A program made the position numbers and the translations under genes. The notes below the pieces were generated by a model that ran no database searches, was not told the DNA's origin, and saw only the letters and a list, made by a program, of their open reading frames with translations. A DNA stretch of 64,000 bases from Cunninghamia lanceolata. Taxonomy: Eukaryota; Streptophyta; Pinopsida; Cupressales; Cupressaceae. Positions 11,701 to 25,072 of this stretch are shown here, piece after piece; positions within the stretch are counted from its first letter, which is position 1, and each line of letters opens with the position of its first letter. Location of the stretch: the NCBI GenBank assembly GCA_027924645.1, contig BSBN01001365.1, positions 1 through 64,000 on the forward strand, read 5' to 3'.

Positions 11701-14700
11701 TACAGAATAATGTCACTTGAAAATGTTAATTTTTTTCATCTTATGTGGCTTCTCTAGATCATGTAGCATAGAGAAAGTCAATTCGTCCTTGTCATATTCA
11801 GTGCATATATCCTCCAATACAGGTTCAATTATATATATTTCCAAAGAAATCAAGTATTCTGGTTCAGGATTCTGTAACCACACTATTTATGCCTTTCGTG
11901 CATTGAATTTCAAAACCCAAACCTTGCAATTGCTTAACCATTTTTCTTGTCCAATTGAGTCCGTTTGTGATAAAAAAATATCTCAAACTTTGGTGGTCTA
12001 TTTAGATGATGAAGTGTTGCTCTAACAAATATTGCTTGAATTTTTCTGCATCATGCATGAGAGGCAACATTTCTTTATGAAATGTGTAATTGCTAATCCT
12101 GTTTTTACAATGATTGGCCGTTGACTTTGGAGGATAACTGCCCCTATGCCATTTCTTAATGCACAATTGCCATACAAATGGCTGTGAAAAATCTTCAAGT
12201 GCAAGCATAATGGCGAGTCCTTAGATTTTTCATTCGTTGAAAGGTAGCCTGATACAATGCTTGAGGGTAATCAGTTCAGTACTTTTTTTGGTACTTTATG
12301 GGTCCATAAGGGCTGTAAAATGCTACCCCAATTTTTTTCCAATTTTGCAAAGCTATGAAACAGTGTTAGCATAAATGCATAAACAACTAAAGATGCCTCA
12401 CACTTTCTGATCACCCAGATCCCGAAATGGGCAAGGTGAGAGCATACGGTGCTTTGGCTTACAATGAGCACTATGAAATCAAGAGCTACAATTCATCCGC
12501 TGCGGTGGGCATCCACGTTCGTGGGAATTCACCACTTTCCAATGGGTATGATGCAATAGGAAAGATACAAATCATCCATTTATTCAGTTGGTATTCTCCA
12601 CTTATGCAGTGGGTGAGAACAATAAAGAAAGAGTTCTTTCTCCACACTGGCAGTAAACCATCCAGGGGTTAATTAATGTTGTTGCATAATGAAAGATTGT
12701 CAACAAGAATCAAAACATTGAAGTTCAGTGATGCTAGATTTAGACTTGCTAATGATCTCCCTGAGGCAAGAATATCATCCCCTGCATAGAAGACTTGAAG
12801 GATTTGATGACATCACTGGAATTTATTGCTGATCATCTCTGCTGCAACTCAGAAAATGACGTATTAGACTGCCCTGCATAGTCTAGTAACTTGAATGGAG
12901 AGACCAACATACTCTAACACATATCACTTGGCTTTCTATTAACTACAGAGACACTTAACAAGGCTTATCCTGAGATCATTGATCAGGACACTGACAGAGA
13001 ACAGGAAAACAATGAGAAAGATCCAAGACTCAGGCTGGTACGGCTCACATATGATTGATATGGACTGCAACAACTCTATTATTATCTGCCCATTCCAAGA
13101 ACACTGATATTACATAAATTTCAGTTCCCAAAACATGGATATGGGATGCATTAAAGGATAATCCTAACAACTAACTGAAATCTGAGTTAGCACTTATTTG
13201 CTGTCTGTCCCCTGCTGGTACGGCTGCCATGAATGAGCATGGAAAAACACATAAACTGATCCATACAACAACTGACCATAACAACCATTCCAAACTGCTA
13301 AACTGACCATATAAGGTAATTCTGAGCAGTCAAACAAGTTTCATATCAATAAAATCAGATCTGCATACTTAATACTCCTTGACTGAACCGTACGGCCCAG
13401 AAATGGTACGGCTATCATTAAAAATTCATCTCTGCCTTAATCAACTCCAAATTACTTCCAAAATGGTTGTCTCAAGCATGCAAAAATACAAACAATAGAC
13501 ATTCCAAACATCTCCACATTTTTTCCTTATGAGCATCGATTCACATCTGCATTGTACGGCAAGAAAATGTACGGACAACTCCAGAAATTACCAAACAGCT
13601 TCAATTCACTTCAAATCACTTGTAATGAGGTCATCTACAATGGATAATAACTATGCAATCAACAAAGGATTCAAAAACACTAACATCAAATTCCCATGCT
13701 CATCGACTTGCTTCAGCAATGTACGGTCATTCACATGTACGGATAGCAATTAAAATTCAATCTTTGCTTTAAAACTTATCAAATTGATTTAGAATGATTA
13801 AATTCCCTCCTACAAAGACATCATTAAAGCCAAAATGCATACAAACTTTATTTATATTTGAATTCTCAGAAAAATGAGATTTTTACTGTACGGCCAGGGA
13901 GTGTACGGCCAACCCCAGCACACCATCAAACATAGAAGATGTTCTCAATATCAACACCAAAATTGCATCTAATTCATATGACAATCCAATCTATCTGAAT
14001 CACAACCCAAACTTCACAAAAACACACAACTCCAAATCAGCTCCATGTGGTTTTTTGGATGAAAACCACCATTACCAGCTAGGGTAGATATCTCACTACC
14101 GAAACTGATCTTCTTCGAGTGGGTTTCCGTCCACAAGAAGGAAGGAAAGGGAAGAACACGCAGGTTCAATTCCAACAGAGTAACAATACAAAATCCAAGC
14201 ATGCCTCCAAATGAGCTCTCAATGTCCTTTTATAACCTTTTGAGAGGAATATAATATTATTTCCTTTGACTCTTCGTATTACTTGTCTCAAAGGACTTTT
14301 TTAATTTTCCCCACCTAAAACACTTAAACTTAATATTATAAAGTGACTTTATTGATTGTCATAAAAATAAGTCACTTTATAACTTTTTAATATAATTATT
14401 TAATATTACTTTTTAAACTTAGCACCTTTTTGCTAGGTAACATTAAATAATTAAAATAATTATTATTCCTTAGGCGTAGGAAAATTGGGGACATTACAGT
14501 CCTCCCTTCCCAAAGATTGCTTGTCCTCGAGCAATCCGCAACTGCAATCCGCCAAGCTGCCATAGCACCTGATGCCAGAGTGGAAATTAACTGCACTTGG
14601 ACACTATCCACCTGGATCCCATATCAACTTGTCCATCCGGCTATAGAAATAGAGATAGATATCTATCTTGACCCAATCATCATATATCATCCATCCGTAT

Positions 14701-17700
14701 GAATAGACCATCAAAAAGATGTGAAAAACAACTTCCATATGCACATAGATCAACTTTATAAGCCACCAATTTCCGCTGTTGTAATTCAGGCCAGCAACAA
14801 AAATGAAATCATGGGTGTCAACATGCCTATACATACCAAGGAAATCCATCCAATACTCAATGTCCAACAAATAAACATGCCTCCACACACTCCCAAGCAG
14901 CTGAATAGCTGGTGTAGACCATGAAAAATCTGAAAGTGCAATGGAATTCCAAGTAATACAGCTACTTACCCATGACGAATCAAAGAAAATGAAGTCCAAT
15001 CAGCAAATAAAAAGCTGCCCTATTATAATCAATTGGTGACATAGCTAGATATGAGTTATGGATGCCTTCAACTCCCACCAAAGACAACTCCTGAATGGCT
15101 GGTCCACTAGGGGTGTCATCAATATGATCAACAACATTATCAAACAAATGACTAACATCAGCTGAAATTTTAGAATTATCCTCATCTATCCATAGTTCCA
15201 TCTTGCTTGAGGTCTTCACTAAACCATCCAAATGATATGTATCATCAATCTCATTAATACAAACATGTGAACAACATGAAAATTTTGATTCATATGAATT
15301 CAGTTGTTCATTGGGTTTGGCTGTCATAAGAGACTTGTTCATGACACATTCAACATCATTCTTGAGAAAAAGAGATCTAAGATAAGCCTCCCTTTGTTGT
15401 CTTGCTTGATCTAAACGATGAACTTGTTCTTTGATTTGCTGAAGATGCAATCTTGTATGGGCAGCTGCAAGCTTAGCCTCCTTGGCCCTTTGTGACCATA
15501 TATCATACCAAATTTGTGTCCTTTCAACATCATCCCAAGTCTGATATACAAAATCAGAATTCTTATGACTTGAATTCACCTCACAAATTCCATTTTTAAC
15601 ACCCAATTTCTGAGAGCCATCTATAGGAAACTCTATGATACTATCATCCTTATGTGAACTTGTTACCTCATGATGGGTTGAAAGAATATGACTACTGTTA
15701 TAAAATTCAGAATACCAGTCATATTCTTGTGCCATGTCTTCAAGATTCACAAGAGCATCATCTGTGAAATTTTCATTTTCAGCACTTGTACTTTGAGTGC
15801 CAACACTTGTAGATTCTCCAAGTGTAAGAGTCACAATCTCATAAGAATGAGGAAGAATATCGCTGTCCCAAATTAGAACTTTGGAATCCTCTTTAATGCC
15901 TACCTTGTAGTACTCACACGCCATCAAGTCTTGATTTGTCTCATCTTTTTCCCCACTGATTTGGGTGGGAAGTGTCTCAGAGAAGTCTTCATCATTGAAT
16001 GTCAAAAGCTTGCAAGGTTCCACATTATATGATTCTTCAATCCTCTCCTCAACTTGTTCATCTCCTACTCCATTTGCCTTGTCATTTTGTAGCCTAGGAA
16101 TAGCTGTTATAAAGGACTGATTTTCTGAATTATGCAAGGTGTGATTATGCCTACTCAAACGCAGACAAAGATCAACAATCTCTCTATCTTGATCTTTCAC
16201 AAATTGGATAGCTTTATCTCTATCTCCAACCAACTGTAAATAGTCTTCTTTTATCAACTCCAAAGCTTCTTTGAAAGGATGTAAATGTGTATGAGAGATA
16301 CCATGTCCCATTCTTTTTTGTCTTTCCTCTTTTTGGGCTGTCCAAATGAGGTCTTCTAGGTGTTTGTGAATGCTATCCAATCTTGACAATGCTTGAATTA
16401 TTGTATCTTCCTTCACCACCATTTGATCTTGCAAGACTTCCCAAACTAAGGACTTTTTTTCCAACTGTCCTTGGCTGCCATAGTCTGATTTTTCATCATT
16501 TGTTGGTGAAAAAGCAATATGATCATCCAAGGAATCCATACCATTGCTACCCATATCATTAACATGCTCTTCTTCTGAGTCATCTGAGAAGTCAAACTGT
16601 GGTTCTCGTATGGGAAAATCCCACTCAAAATTGGAATTGCTATTTCTAGATTGATATGGATGCTCCATGTTTAGTGCTGTCCTAGAAGTTTCAGCAACTT
16701 CAAATTCCTCAACTGTTGCAACTCTACTTTTTTTAAACCCTTCAAGACACTCAGCTGCAACAATCTTAGGTTCACTTGATAATTTTCCTTCTATCATCCC
16801 ACCAATCATTCTTACTTCTGTTTTTAGAGAACTGGCATCCTCAGTTATTAAGCTCCTCATCAAATTTAGGACTTGCAAACTCCATTCTTTCAGCATTCAG
16901 GTCTTCATTGACTTCATCAAGGAAACTCCAACACACTTCCACTACACTTGCCATAGGACTTTTAGCTTTGTGAATATCCATTAATCAACACGAAGACTCA
17001 TCATCCCACTCAACTGATTTATTTGATAATGACATGCTATCCACTTGCAGAGAATGAGGAACTTGTATACCAAAAGAGATTAACTCTTTTGTAGTTAGCT
17101 GATCCTTGAACTTCTCAATCTTCAGCTCTATTAGTTTTGATGTGAAATCATATGCTGCAGAGGATACATGTTGTTCTTTCCTCCAAATGACCAACAAATC
17201 TGATTGCAACTGTGGGCAAACCGCATCACCTTTATCTAAAATCAGGGACATGATGCTGAGCATACTATTTTTCACCTTATTTGAATGACGTTTCTTGATT
17301 CCGAAAATGAAATACTCAAACATATGGAGAATCATATCATTGCACTTGAGATCAATCAGCAAATAACATAACTTAACCTTCGCCATAATCTCCAGAATTT
17401 TCACCCTTTGATCAAAGGTAGGATTTTTTACATCATGCAGCCCTTGGAAACTCTCCACCATCAGCTGAAAAATGACCTTCATAGTATCATCATCATAGGG
17501 TTCCTTAGGAGCTGAAAACCTTGCAACTTCACTAATGCAAGTGACAGCTGCAAGCCTTATCTGTTCATCATGATGTCTCAACAACTCTGTCTTGACCAAC
17601 GAGCACACCAAAGGAGCCAAAGCTTTACGCACTGCCTGAGAAGGTGATTGGTCAACCTTACACAGACAACCCTCTGCTTCATCCAAATTTCTAAGAAGAA

Positions 17701-20700
17701 CTTCTTTAGACCGAGGTAAATGTTCCAGTCTCCTACCAACAATCTTCAGCTTCTCTTGTAAATCTGAGATGGCTTCCTGTTCTTTGCACCATCTTTCAAA
17801 TCCCTCTTCAATGGAAAACTGGTTTTGCTCCACTGATTTCAACAAAACTTTTAATGTCTCACAAACAAAAGCCATGTTGCCCAACTGAAAAACTGATCTG
17901 GATTTGAGAAACTGCAACAAAATCAGTTACCCAACAGGCTGGCAGGATAACTGAGAGCTCTGATACCACTGTAAAATGCTACCCCAATTTTTTTTCCAAT
18001 TTTGCAAAGCTATGAAACAGTGTTAGCATAAATGCATAAACAACTAAAGATGCCTCACACTTTCTGATCACCCAGATCCCGGAATGGGCAAGGTGAGAGC
18101 ATACGGTGCTTTGGCTTACAATGAGCACTATGAAATCAAGAGCTACAATTCATCTGCTGCGGCGGGCATCCACGTTCGTGGAAATTCACCACTTTCCAGT
18201 GGGTATGATGCAATAGGAAAGATACAAATCATCCACTTATTCAGTGGGTATTCTCCACTTATGCAGTGGGTGAGAACAATAAAGAGAGAGTTCTTTCTCC
18301 ACACTGGCGCTAAACCATCCAGGGGTTAATTAATGTTGTTGCATAATAAAAGATTGTCAACAAGAATCAAAACATTGAAGTTCAGTGATGCTAGATTTAG
18401 ACTTGCTAATGATCTCCCTGAGGCAAGAATATCATCCCTTGCATAGATGACTTGAAGGATTTGATGACATCACTGGAATTGATTGCTGATCATCTCTGCT
18501 GCAACTCAGAAAATGACGTATTAGACTGCCCTGCATAGTCTAGTAACTTGAATGGAGAGACCAATGTACTCTAACACATATCACTTGGCTTTCTATTAAC
18601 TACAGAGACACTTAACAAGGCTTATCCTGAGATCATTGATCAGGACACTGACAGAGAACAGGAAAGCAATGAGAAAGATCCAAGACTCAGGCTGGTACGG
18701 CTCACATATGATTGATATGGACTGCAACAACTCTATTATTATCTGCCCATTCCAAGACACTGATAGTACATAAATTTCAGTTCCCAAAACATGGATATGG
18801 GATGCATTAAAGGATAATACTAACAACTAACTGAAATCTGAGTTAGCACTTATTTGCTGTCTGTCCCCTGCTGGTACGGCTGCCATGAATGAGCATGGAA
18901 AAACACATAAACTGATCCATACAACAACTGACCATAACAACCATTCCAAACTGATAAACTGAACATATAAGGTAATTCTGAGCAGTCAAACAAGTTTCAT
19001 ATCAATAAAATCAGATCTGCATACTTAATACTCCCTGACTGAACCGTACGGCCCAGAAATGGTACGGCTATCATTAAAAATTCATCTCTGCCTTAACCAA
19101 CTCCAAATTACTTCCAAAATGGTTGTCTCAAGCATGCAAAAATACAAACAATAGACATTCCAAACATCTCCACATTTTTTCCTTATGAGCATCGATTCAC
19201 ATCTGCATTGTACGGCAAGAAAATGTACGGACAACTCCAGAAATTACCAAACAGCTTCAATTCACTTCAAATCACTTGTAATGAGGTCATCTACAATGGA
19301 TAATAACTATGCAATCAACAAAGGATTCAAAAACACTAACATCAAATTTCCATGCTCATCGACTTGCTTCAGCAATGTACGGTCATTCACATGTACGGAT
19401 AGCAATTAAAATTCAATCTTTGCTTTAAAACTTATCAAATTGATTTAGAATGATTAAATTCCCTCCTACAAAGACATCATTAAAGCCAAAATGCATACAA
19501 ACTTTATTTATATTTGAATTCTCAGAAAAATGAGATTTTTACTGTACGGCCAGCCCCAGCACACCATCAAACATAGAAGATGTTCTCAATATCAACACCA
19601 AAATTGCATCTAATTCATATGACAATCCAATCTATCTGAATCACAACCCAAACTTCACAAAAACACGCAACTCTAAATCAGCTCCATGTGGTTTCCTGGA
19701 TGAAAACCACCATTACCAGCTAGGGTAGATATCTCACTACCGAAACTGATCTTCTTCGAGTGGGTTTCCGCCACAAGAAGGAAGGAAAGGGAAGAACATG
19801 CAGGTTCAATTCCAACAGAGTAACAATACAAAATCCAAGCATGCCTCCAAATGAGCTCTCAATGTCCTTTTATAACCTTTTGAGAGGAATATAATATTAT
19901 TTCCTTTGACTCTTCGTATTACTTGTCTCAAAGGACCTTTTTAATTTTCCCCACCTAAAACACTTAACTTAATATTATAAAGTGACTTTATTGATTGTCA
20001 TAAAAATAAGTCACTTTATAACTTTTTAATATAATTATTTAATATTACCTTTTAAACTTAGCACCTTTTTGCCAGGTAACATTAAATAATTAAAATAATT
20101 ATTATTCCTTAGGCATAGGAAAATTGGGGACATTACAAGGGCCAATTTTGTGGGTCCATTGGGATCACTTTTTTGAGTCCTTGAGGAACAAATTTGTGGA
20201 TTCATTAGGATCAGTTTTGTGGGTCCATCAGAATGTTTCTATGATCATTTATTTTTTCTGCTCATCTTAGTTGTGTACTTTATAAAAGAAATATGATCAT
20301 CCTATATGTGAAAGGCAAAAGTGGGAAATTAGATAAAACAAAATCTTTAGCTGTTGGAGTAGGGTATATTTTTGTGGGAAGCAATATTTTGTGCATAGGG
20401 TTGAGAATGTGTTTTTGCCAAGTCAATGATCACACTGTTCTTGGATGGAAAATTTGGCATAAGTTGATGCCCATACCTTGTTAGGAAAGCTCTCATTTAT
20501 GCACTACGAGATCTATCTTCTATCAATATTATAATTCCTCTCTTTTTAGTTCCTTTCCTTGATGGGTTATGGATGCCACAAGTCAGCCACTCCATGACCC
20601 TATAGACATCATAATATCATATGTCTAGGCACCTAACATGCCATCCTTTCTTCACATCTTTTGTCCCCAAAACATGAGAAGAAGCCAAATAATACAACTT

Positions 20701-23700
20701 TTAGAGAATGATAGACAACAAGTACCAATCTTGATCATCTATCCATTTTTAATTGGTTTTCATTGGTGAAGGTCTTCTACGGTGACACTCTTGCTTTAAA
20801 CTAATGTGATTCCATGTATTTGCAAAGTTGTTGCTCCTCCTTAGCTGTGTATATTTGTAGATGTTGAATCTGTAATTACAAGTACACCCATAGTAGTTAT
20901 TCCTTGGATGTCAAGTATATTTGTAGCCATAGTTTTAAACCCACAATGAACTTGTCGAACTTGTGGGCCAGACGTGAGTAGTGAGTGCTTTCTTCAAATC
21001 TCACGAGTCCATATTAAAAACTCACCAACTGCTCTAAAAGACAGCCACAGCTTAAAAAATGCTTTTGCCTCTTCTTTTTGACACTTTCTATTCTTCCATG
21101 CTTTGCCATGTCATAGTAACAACTAACACACATTTGATCACTTCTTCAATTGCCATGAAGTGATTATTGTTGTATTTGAAGGATTTTTTAATAGGATTGG
21201 AGATGTGGTTTTTGTTGTTGTTTTATGTTTTTGAAGTTTTCTCTTCCATTTTAGTCATGTTTTAAGGTTTCAAAGTCTTATTTTTGTTTTTTTAAACCAT
21301 TTTCTTCTTTCTTCGCTAGGCACAACTTTGTAGTGATATAGAGAATGACATCTACAACTAGATGCAATAGTAGCAAGTTTAAGGGCCTCACTTCTAAGCA
21401 AACCGGGTTTAGAGTCAAGAATGGTGATATGCAATTATTGTGGTTTTTAGATGAGATGAGGCATCAATCATCTCAAATACCATGTTGCACAAATCCTTGG
21501 CCAAGATGTGTAGTTGTGTATTACTATGGCACCTAAAGTTACACAAGAGATGAATCCTCTCCTTGCTAACTATGAGTAGGAAAAAATAGAAACAAAGATG
21601 ACAATTTACAATAGTTGTGATGAATTTCCCTTAATTCACATATTGAATTAGAAGGTTCTTGTCTTGGACTAGGGATGTGAGGCTCATCTACTATAGAGTG
21701 TTTCTTGTAATACTTTTGTTACATAACCTTCACTCAAAAGTAGTGCTTGAACTAGGAGAAACACCATGAAACGAGGGTGGTTATTGCAAATTTTTGATAC
21801 TATAACAACATACCATTCTATGTTGTGAGAATCCCTTATTGGGAGTCATTGGTCAATGCACTAACTATGTTGAGAAAGGGTTCAAGGTGTTAGTGCCCAT
21901 ATTTTCCAGCCCTAAATTTGCAAAAAAGATCTAAGTTTGGACCCTCCTTGTGCTCAAAATGTACCCCTGGTGTTTTCTTCTTTCCCCCTTTTCATTCTGG
22001 TGTCTTGCCCAAGTTGATGAAATGTCAAAATTTGCCTAAGTGTTGAACTTTTCGAGAGGTTTGCAGGTTTGCATATCTACCGAAAACTTGAAAGGCTTTG
22101 TTTTTTGGCCTTTCGAGAGTTTCGTGAATTGGTGAACCTACTGAAAGGTTCGCAACTTTTTAGTTCATCCGAAGGCCTGAAAGAAAAAGAGGAAAAGTTG
22201 GAAGCTTTAGTTTTTTGGCTTTTTGGGTGATTCGCGAACTTGTGAACTACCCGAAAAAGTTTATTGGTTTGTGGTTTCCCCGAAATGCCGAAAGAGAATA
22301 AGACAGAGAAGAGAATGAGAAAGAAGGTGGCTTTTGGCAAGTTTGCAAGTTCACAAACTCGTTGAAAAGCCAAAAAGGGCTCGCCAGTTTCCAAATTGCT
22401 CGAAAAGTGAAAGTGGGAATGAAGAGATAAATATTTTAGCGAGTTCGCGAACTTGCTGAATCGCCAAAAAAGAAAAGAAAGAATGTTTCGACAAGTTTGT
22501 ACGTTCATGAACTTGCTGAACTGCCGAAAGAAGAGAAGAGAGAACAAAGGGAAAATGAAAGAGAAAAGAAAAGTCAAATGCTTCGGCAAGTTCATTGGTT
22601 CGCAAACTTGCCGAATCACCAAAAAGAAGAAAGAAAGAGGTAAGAAAATGAAATGTTTCGGCGGGTTTGTAGGTTCGTGAATTTGCCAAAACATTGTAAT
22701 ATCCCCAATGGGATCTGCCCTAAAATTCTGAAATTAATTTTCTGAATTCTGCCCTAAAATTCTGAAATTAATTTTCTGAATTCTGCCCTAAATTTCTGCA
22801 CTTTAGTTTTCTGCGCAAAACCCTAATTTCTGATTTTATTTTCTGATTACAAACATGTGATCACAGCGAACATATATATCCAAACATGACAAATAATCAT
22901 GGCAAAATGATGCTACAAGTTGGCATACATAACAAGCACGAATTACACCATGAAATACACAATGTAGGACATCCAAATCCAACAACCAAGTCTGATTTTC
23001 TGAATAGAACTCTGCTGCTATAAACTGAAAGTTTTGATCTGATTTTTACAATAGAATCTAGGGCACAAACATGACAAACAAGGCCCAGATTTCTGCACTA
23101 TAAATCAGACCAATAAAATATGTTGGTACATACCAAATTACATGTAAAATAGAAGGCAAATGATCAACCCTAGCTGGGCGAATTCTCCAAGAGGTGCACC
23201 TAGGGTTTGCTGCTCCAAATCGTCCTCCAACAAGTGAAATCGCCCTCAACATTGGGCGCTCCAAATCTGCTCCAAAAGGTAGAGCTCAAGTAGAGTGAAA
23301 CCCTAATGCAAGCTGCTCCAAAAATGATCTCCAAATCTGAATATGCAATTTAGTTTTTCTCCTCCAAATGTCGCCAATGAAGCACCATTAGGACTCCGTG
23401 ATGAATCCTCCACAAGGATGAGCTAGGGTTTCGTCCAACTCACCACATTCGCAAGAGTTTTCCTCCTTGGAATGGAGGCTAGCAATATTGCAGCCAAAGA
23501 GTATGAAACTCGAGAAAATGAGATGTGAATGATGATCAAATGATGATCAAATGAATTGCAAATGGCCTTGTATTTATACATAATTCTTCCTCCTCAAGCT
23601 GGCCGACCTCCTCTTAAAGCTCCTTTTATTTTCTTTTTTCCACCTCCCATAGGGCAGACCTCATGCTAGGCGCCCAAACTTAAATAAAATATTTTATTTT

Positions 23701-25017
23701 ATTTTCTCTCCTTCACCTGGCCAACCTAGACAAGGTATTTCATTTTTCTTATTTTCTCTTTCCATTCTCCAAGTGGGGCGAACCACTTAGGCATCTCATA
23801 CATCATGATTTTGACCTTCAATTAGGTCATCCACCTCCAAGGGAAATTATCTTAATTTATTCTTATTTTTCCTCAAAATCTCCAAGGTATTTCCATCATT
23901 TTCTTCCTTCCTTTCATTTTTCTTTTCTCTCCCTTGGTTGCTCATCTCTAGGGCAAATTATTTTAATTACTTTGACTTCTCCAATAAATCCACAAAAATA
24001 TACAAAGCCATCCCTTATGATAAATTTGCCCTACAAAATTGACTAAGTATGAAATCTAGCCAATTAGGTTATTCCCTTAGACCTCCGGCTTATCCTACAG
24101 GAATAAGATAGGCTAGCCAACTCCACTAGGTGATCACTCGGTAAATGGGGACATTACAAACGCCGAAAAGGTTTTTAAGTTGCCAAACTTGCCAAACCAC
24201 CAAAAGTCAAACAAAAAGCAATGGGAGGTTTTAAATTTTCAAATATGTTGACGACAAAAGGAAAAGGCTGCCGAAGTAAAAGAAGCCCGTCATAATGCAG
24301 TGTAGGTGTGCATTCAAACGCCCCAACCTCCTCAACAACTTCCTGGTATGCCATGATTGTGGTAGGTGACTCTCAGCTACCTATTGTACTTGTGCGCGAT
24401 CCAGGCCATTCATTTTGAGTGGGAAGATTGCAGATGCAAATGATCATTCAATGCAGATTAGGGCGCAACATTTGAAGGCTATAAAAACAAATGTTGTATT
24501 CATTTTAAGGGGTTGGTCATTGAACCAATTCGTGACTGTATGTGCTTCAACAAGTTCTAGGGTAACAAATGATGTAATGTCCATTTCTATAAATGATGTT
24601 GCAGGCTTGTAAATCAGAGCAAATGGTGGTTTAGTGGGTTTTGCTTGTAGATGGTATGTCTCCATGGCAGACATGTGATATCTCGAGAGGGATTTCAAAC
24701 CTAGTTGTTGTCTCTTCACTTGCCATATTTGTTGGCATGATTGTAACAGAAGTTGATTAATGTTGATAGGCATTTTAATGCATTGCAAAGATTTTACAAT
24801 GGTCTTCTTTTGTTGCATGCGGGGTGTTATTGATCGGCTCTAGATAATTAAGAATGTCTATCTACAAGTTTTCTTATTTCATAAATTTGTTTGAATGTGC
24901 AAACATGGTCCCATTGCTGATTTGCAGACTTGTTTTTCATGCTCTTTGCAAGTTTGGACTCTGTTGCCCAATGCAGTAGGCACCGGTCCAATTGGTGAAG
25001 GGCTAATATCTTTCATT

Positions 25018-25072
<55 letters not shown>

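Larger units (their letters stand above)
12314..20137 (-). mobile_element. Element 1: non-autonomous LTR retrotransposon carrying a PDS5-like ORF
   Basis: A complete 7.8-kb element. It has two LTRs of about 2.18 kb (12314-14498 and 17970-20137), a 5-bp TSD AGGGC (12309-12313 and 20138-20142), a primer-binding site inside the right LTR and a polypurine tract inside the left LTR. Those place the element on the - strand. The 3.5-kb interior encodes ORF1 (PDS5-like) and ORF2 (coiled-coil family). No gag zinc knuckle, protease, RT or integrase is present, so movement would need enzymes in trans. The LTRs differ by 7 substitutions over the 180 bp I compared (12421-12600), and both ORFs are open, so it is relatively young. 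It sits antisense to RAD51D in intron 1. Confidence 0.9.

Noticed and set aside
12427..12672. 81-codon + strand ORF repeated at 18084-18329 as a conserved gene
   Set aside because: Its two copies are simply the two LTRs of Element 1, and it lies antisense to the LTR. Duplication explains the conservation.
13529..13753. 74-codon ORF identical at 19185-19409
   Set aside because: Also an LTR pair artefact, within the GTACGG array.
22077..22694. 205-codon - strand ORF
   Set aside because: It is the translation of the dyad tandem repeat; the repeated peptide follows the DNA repeat and all frames look alike.
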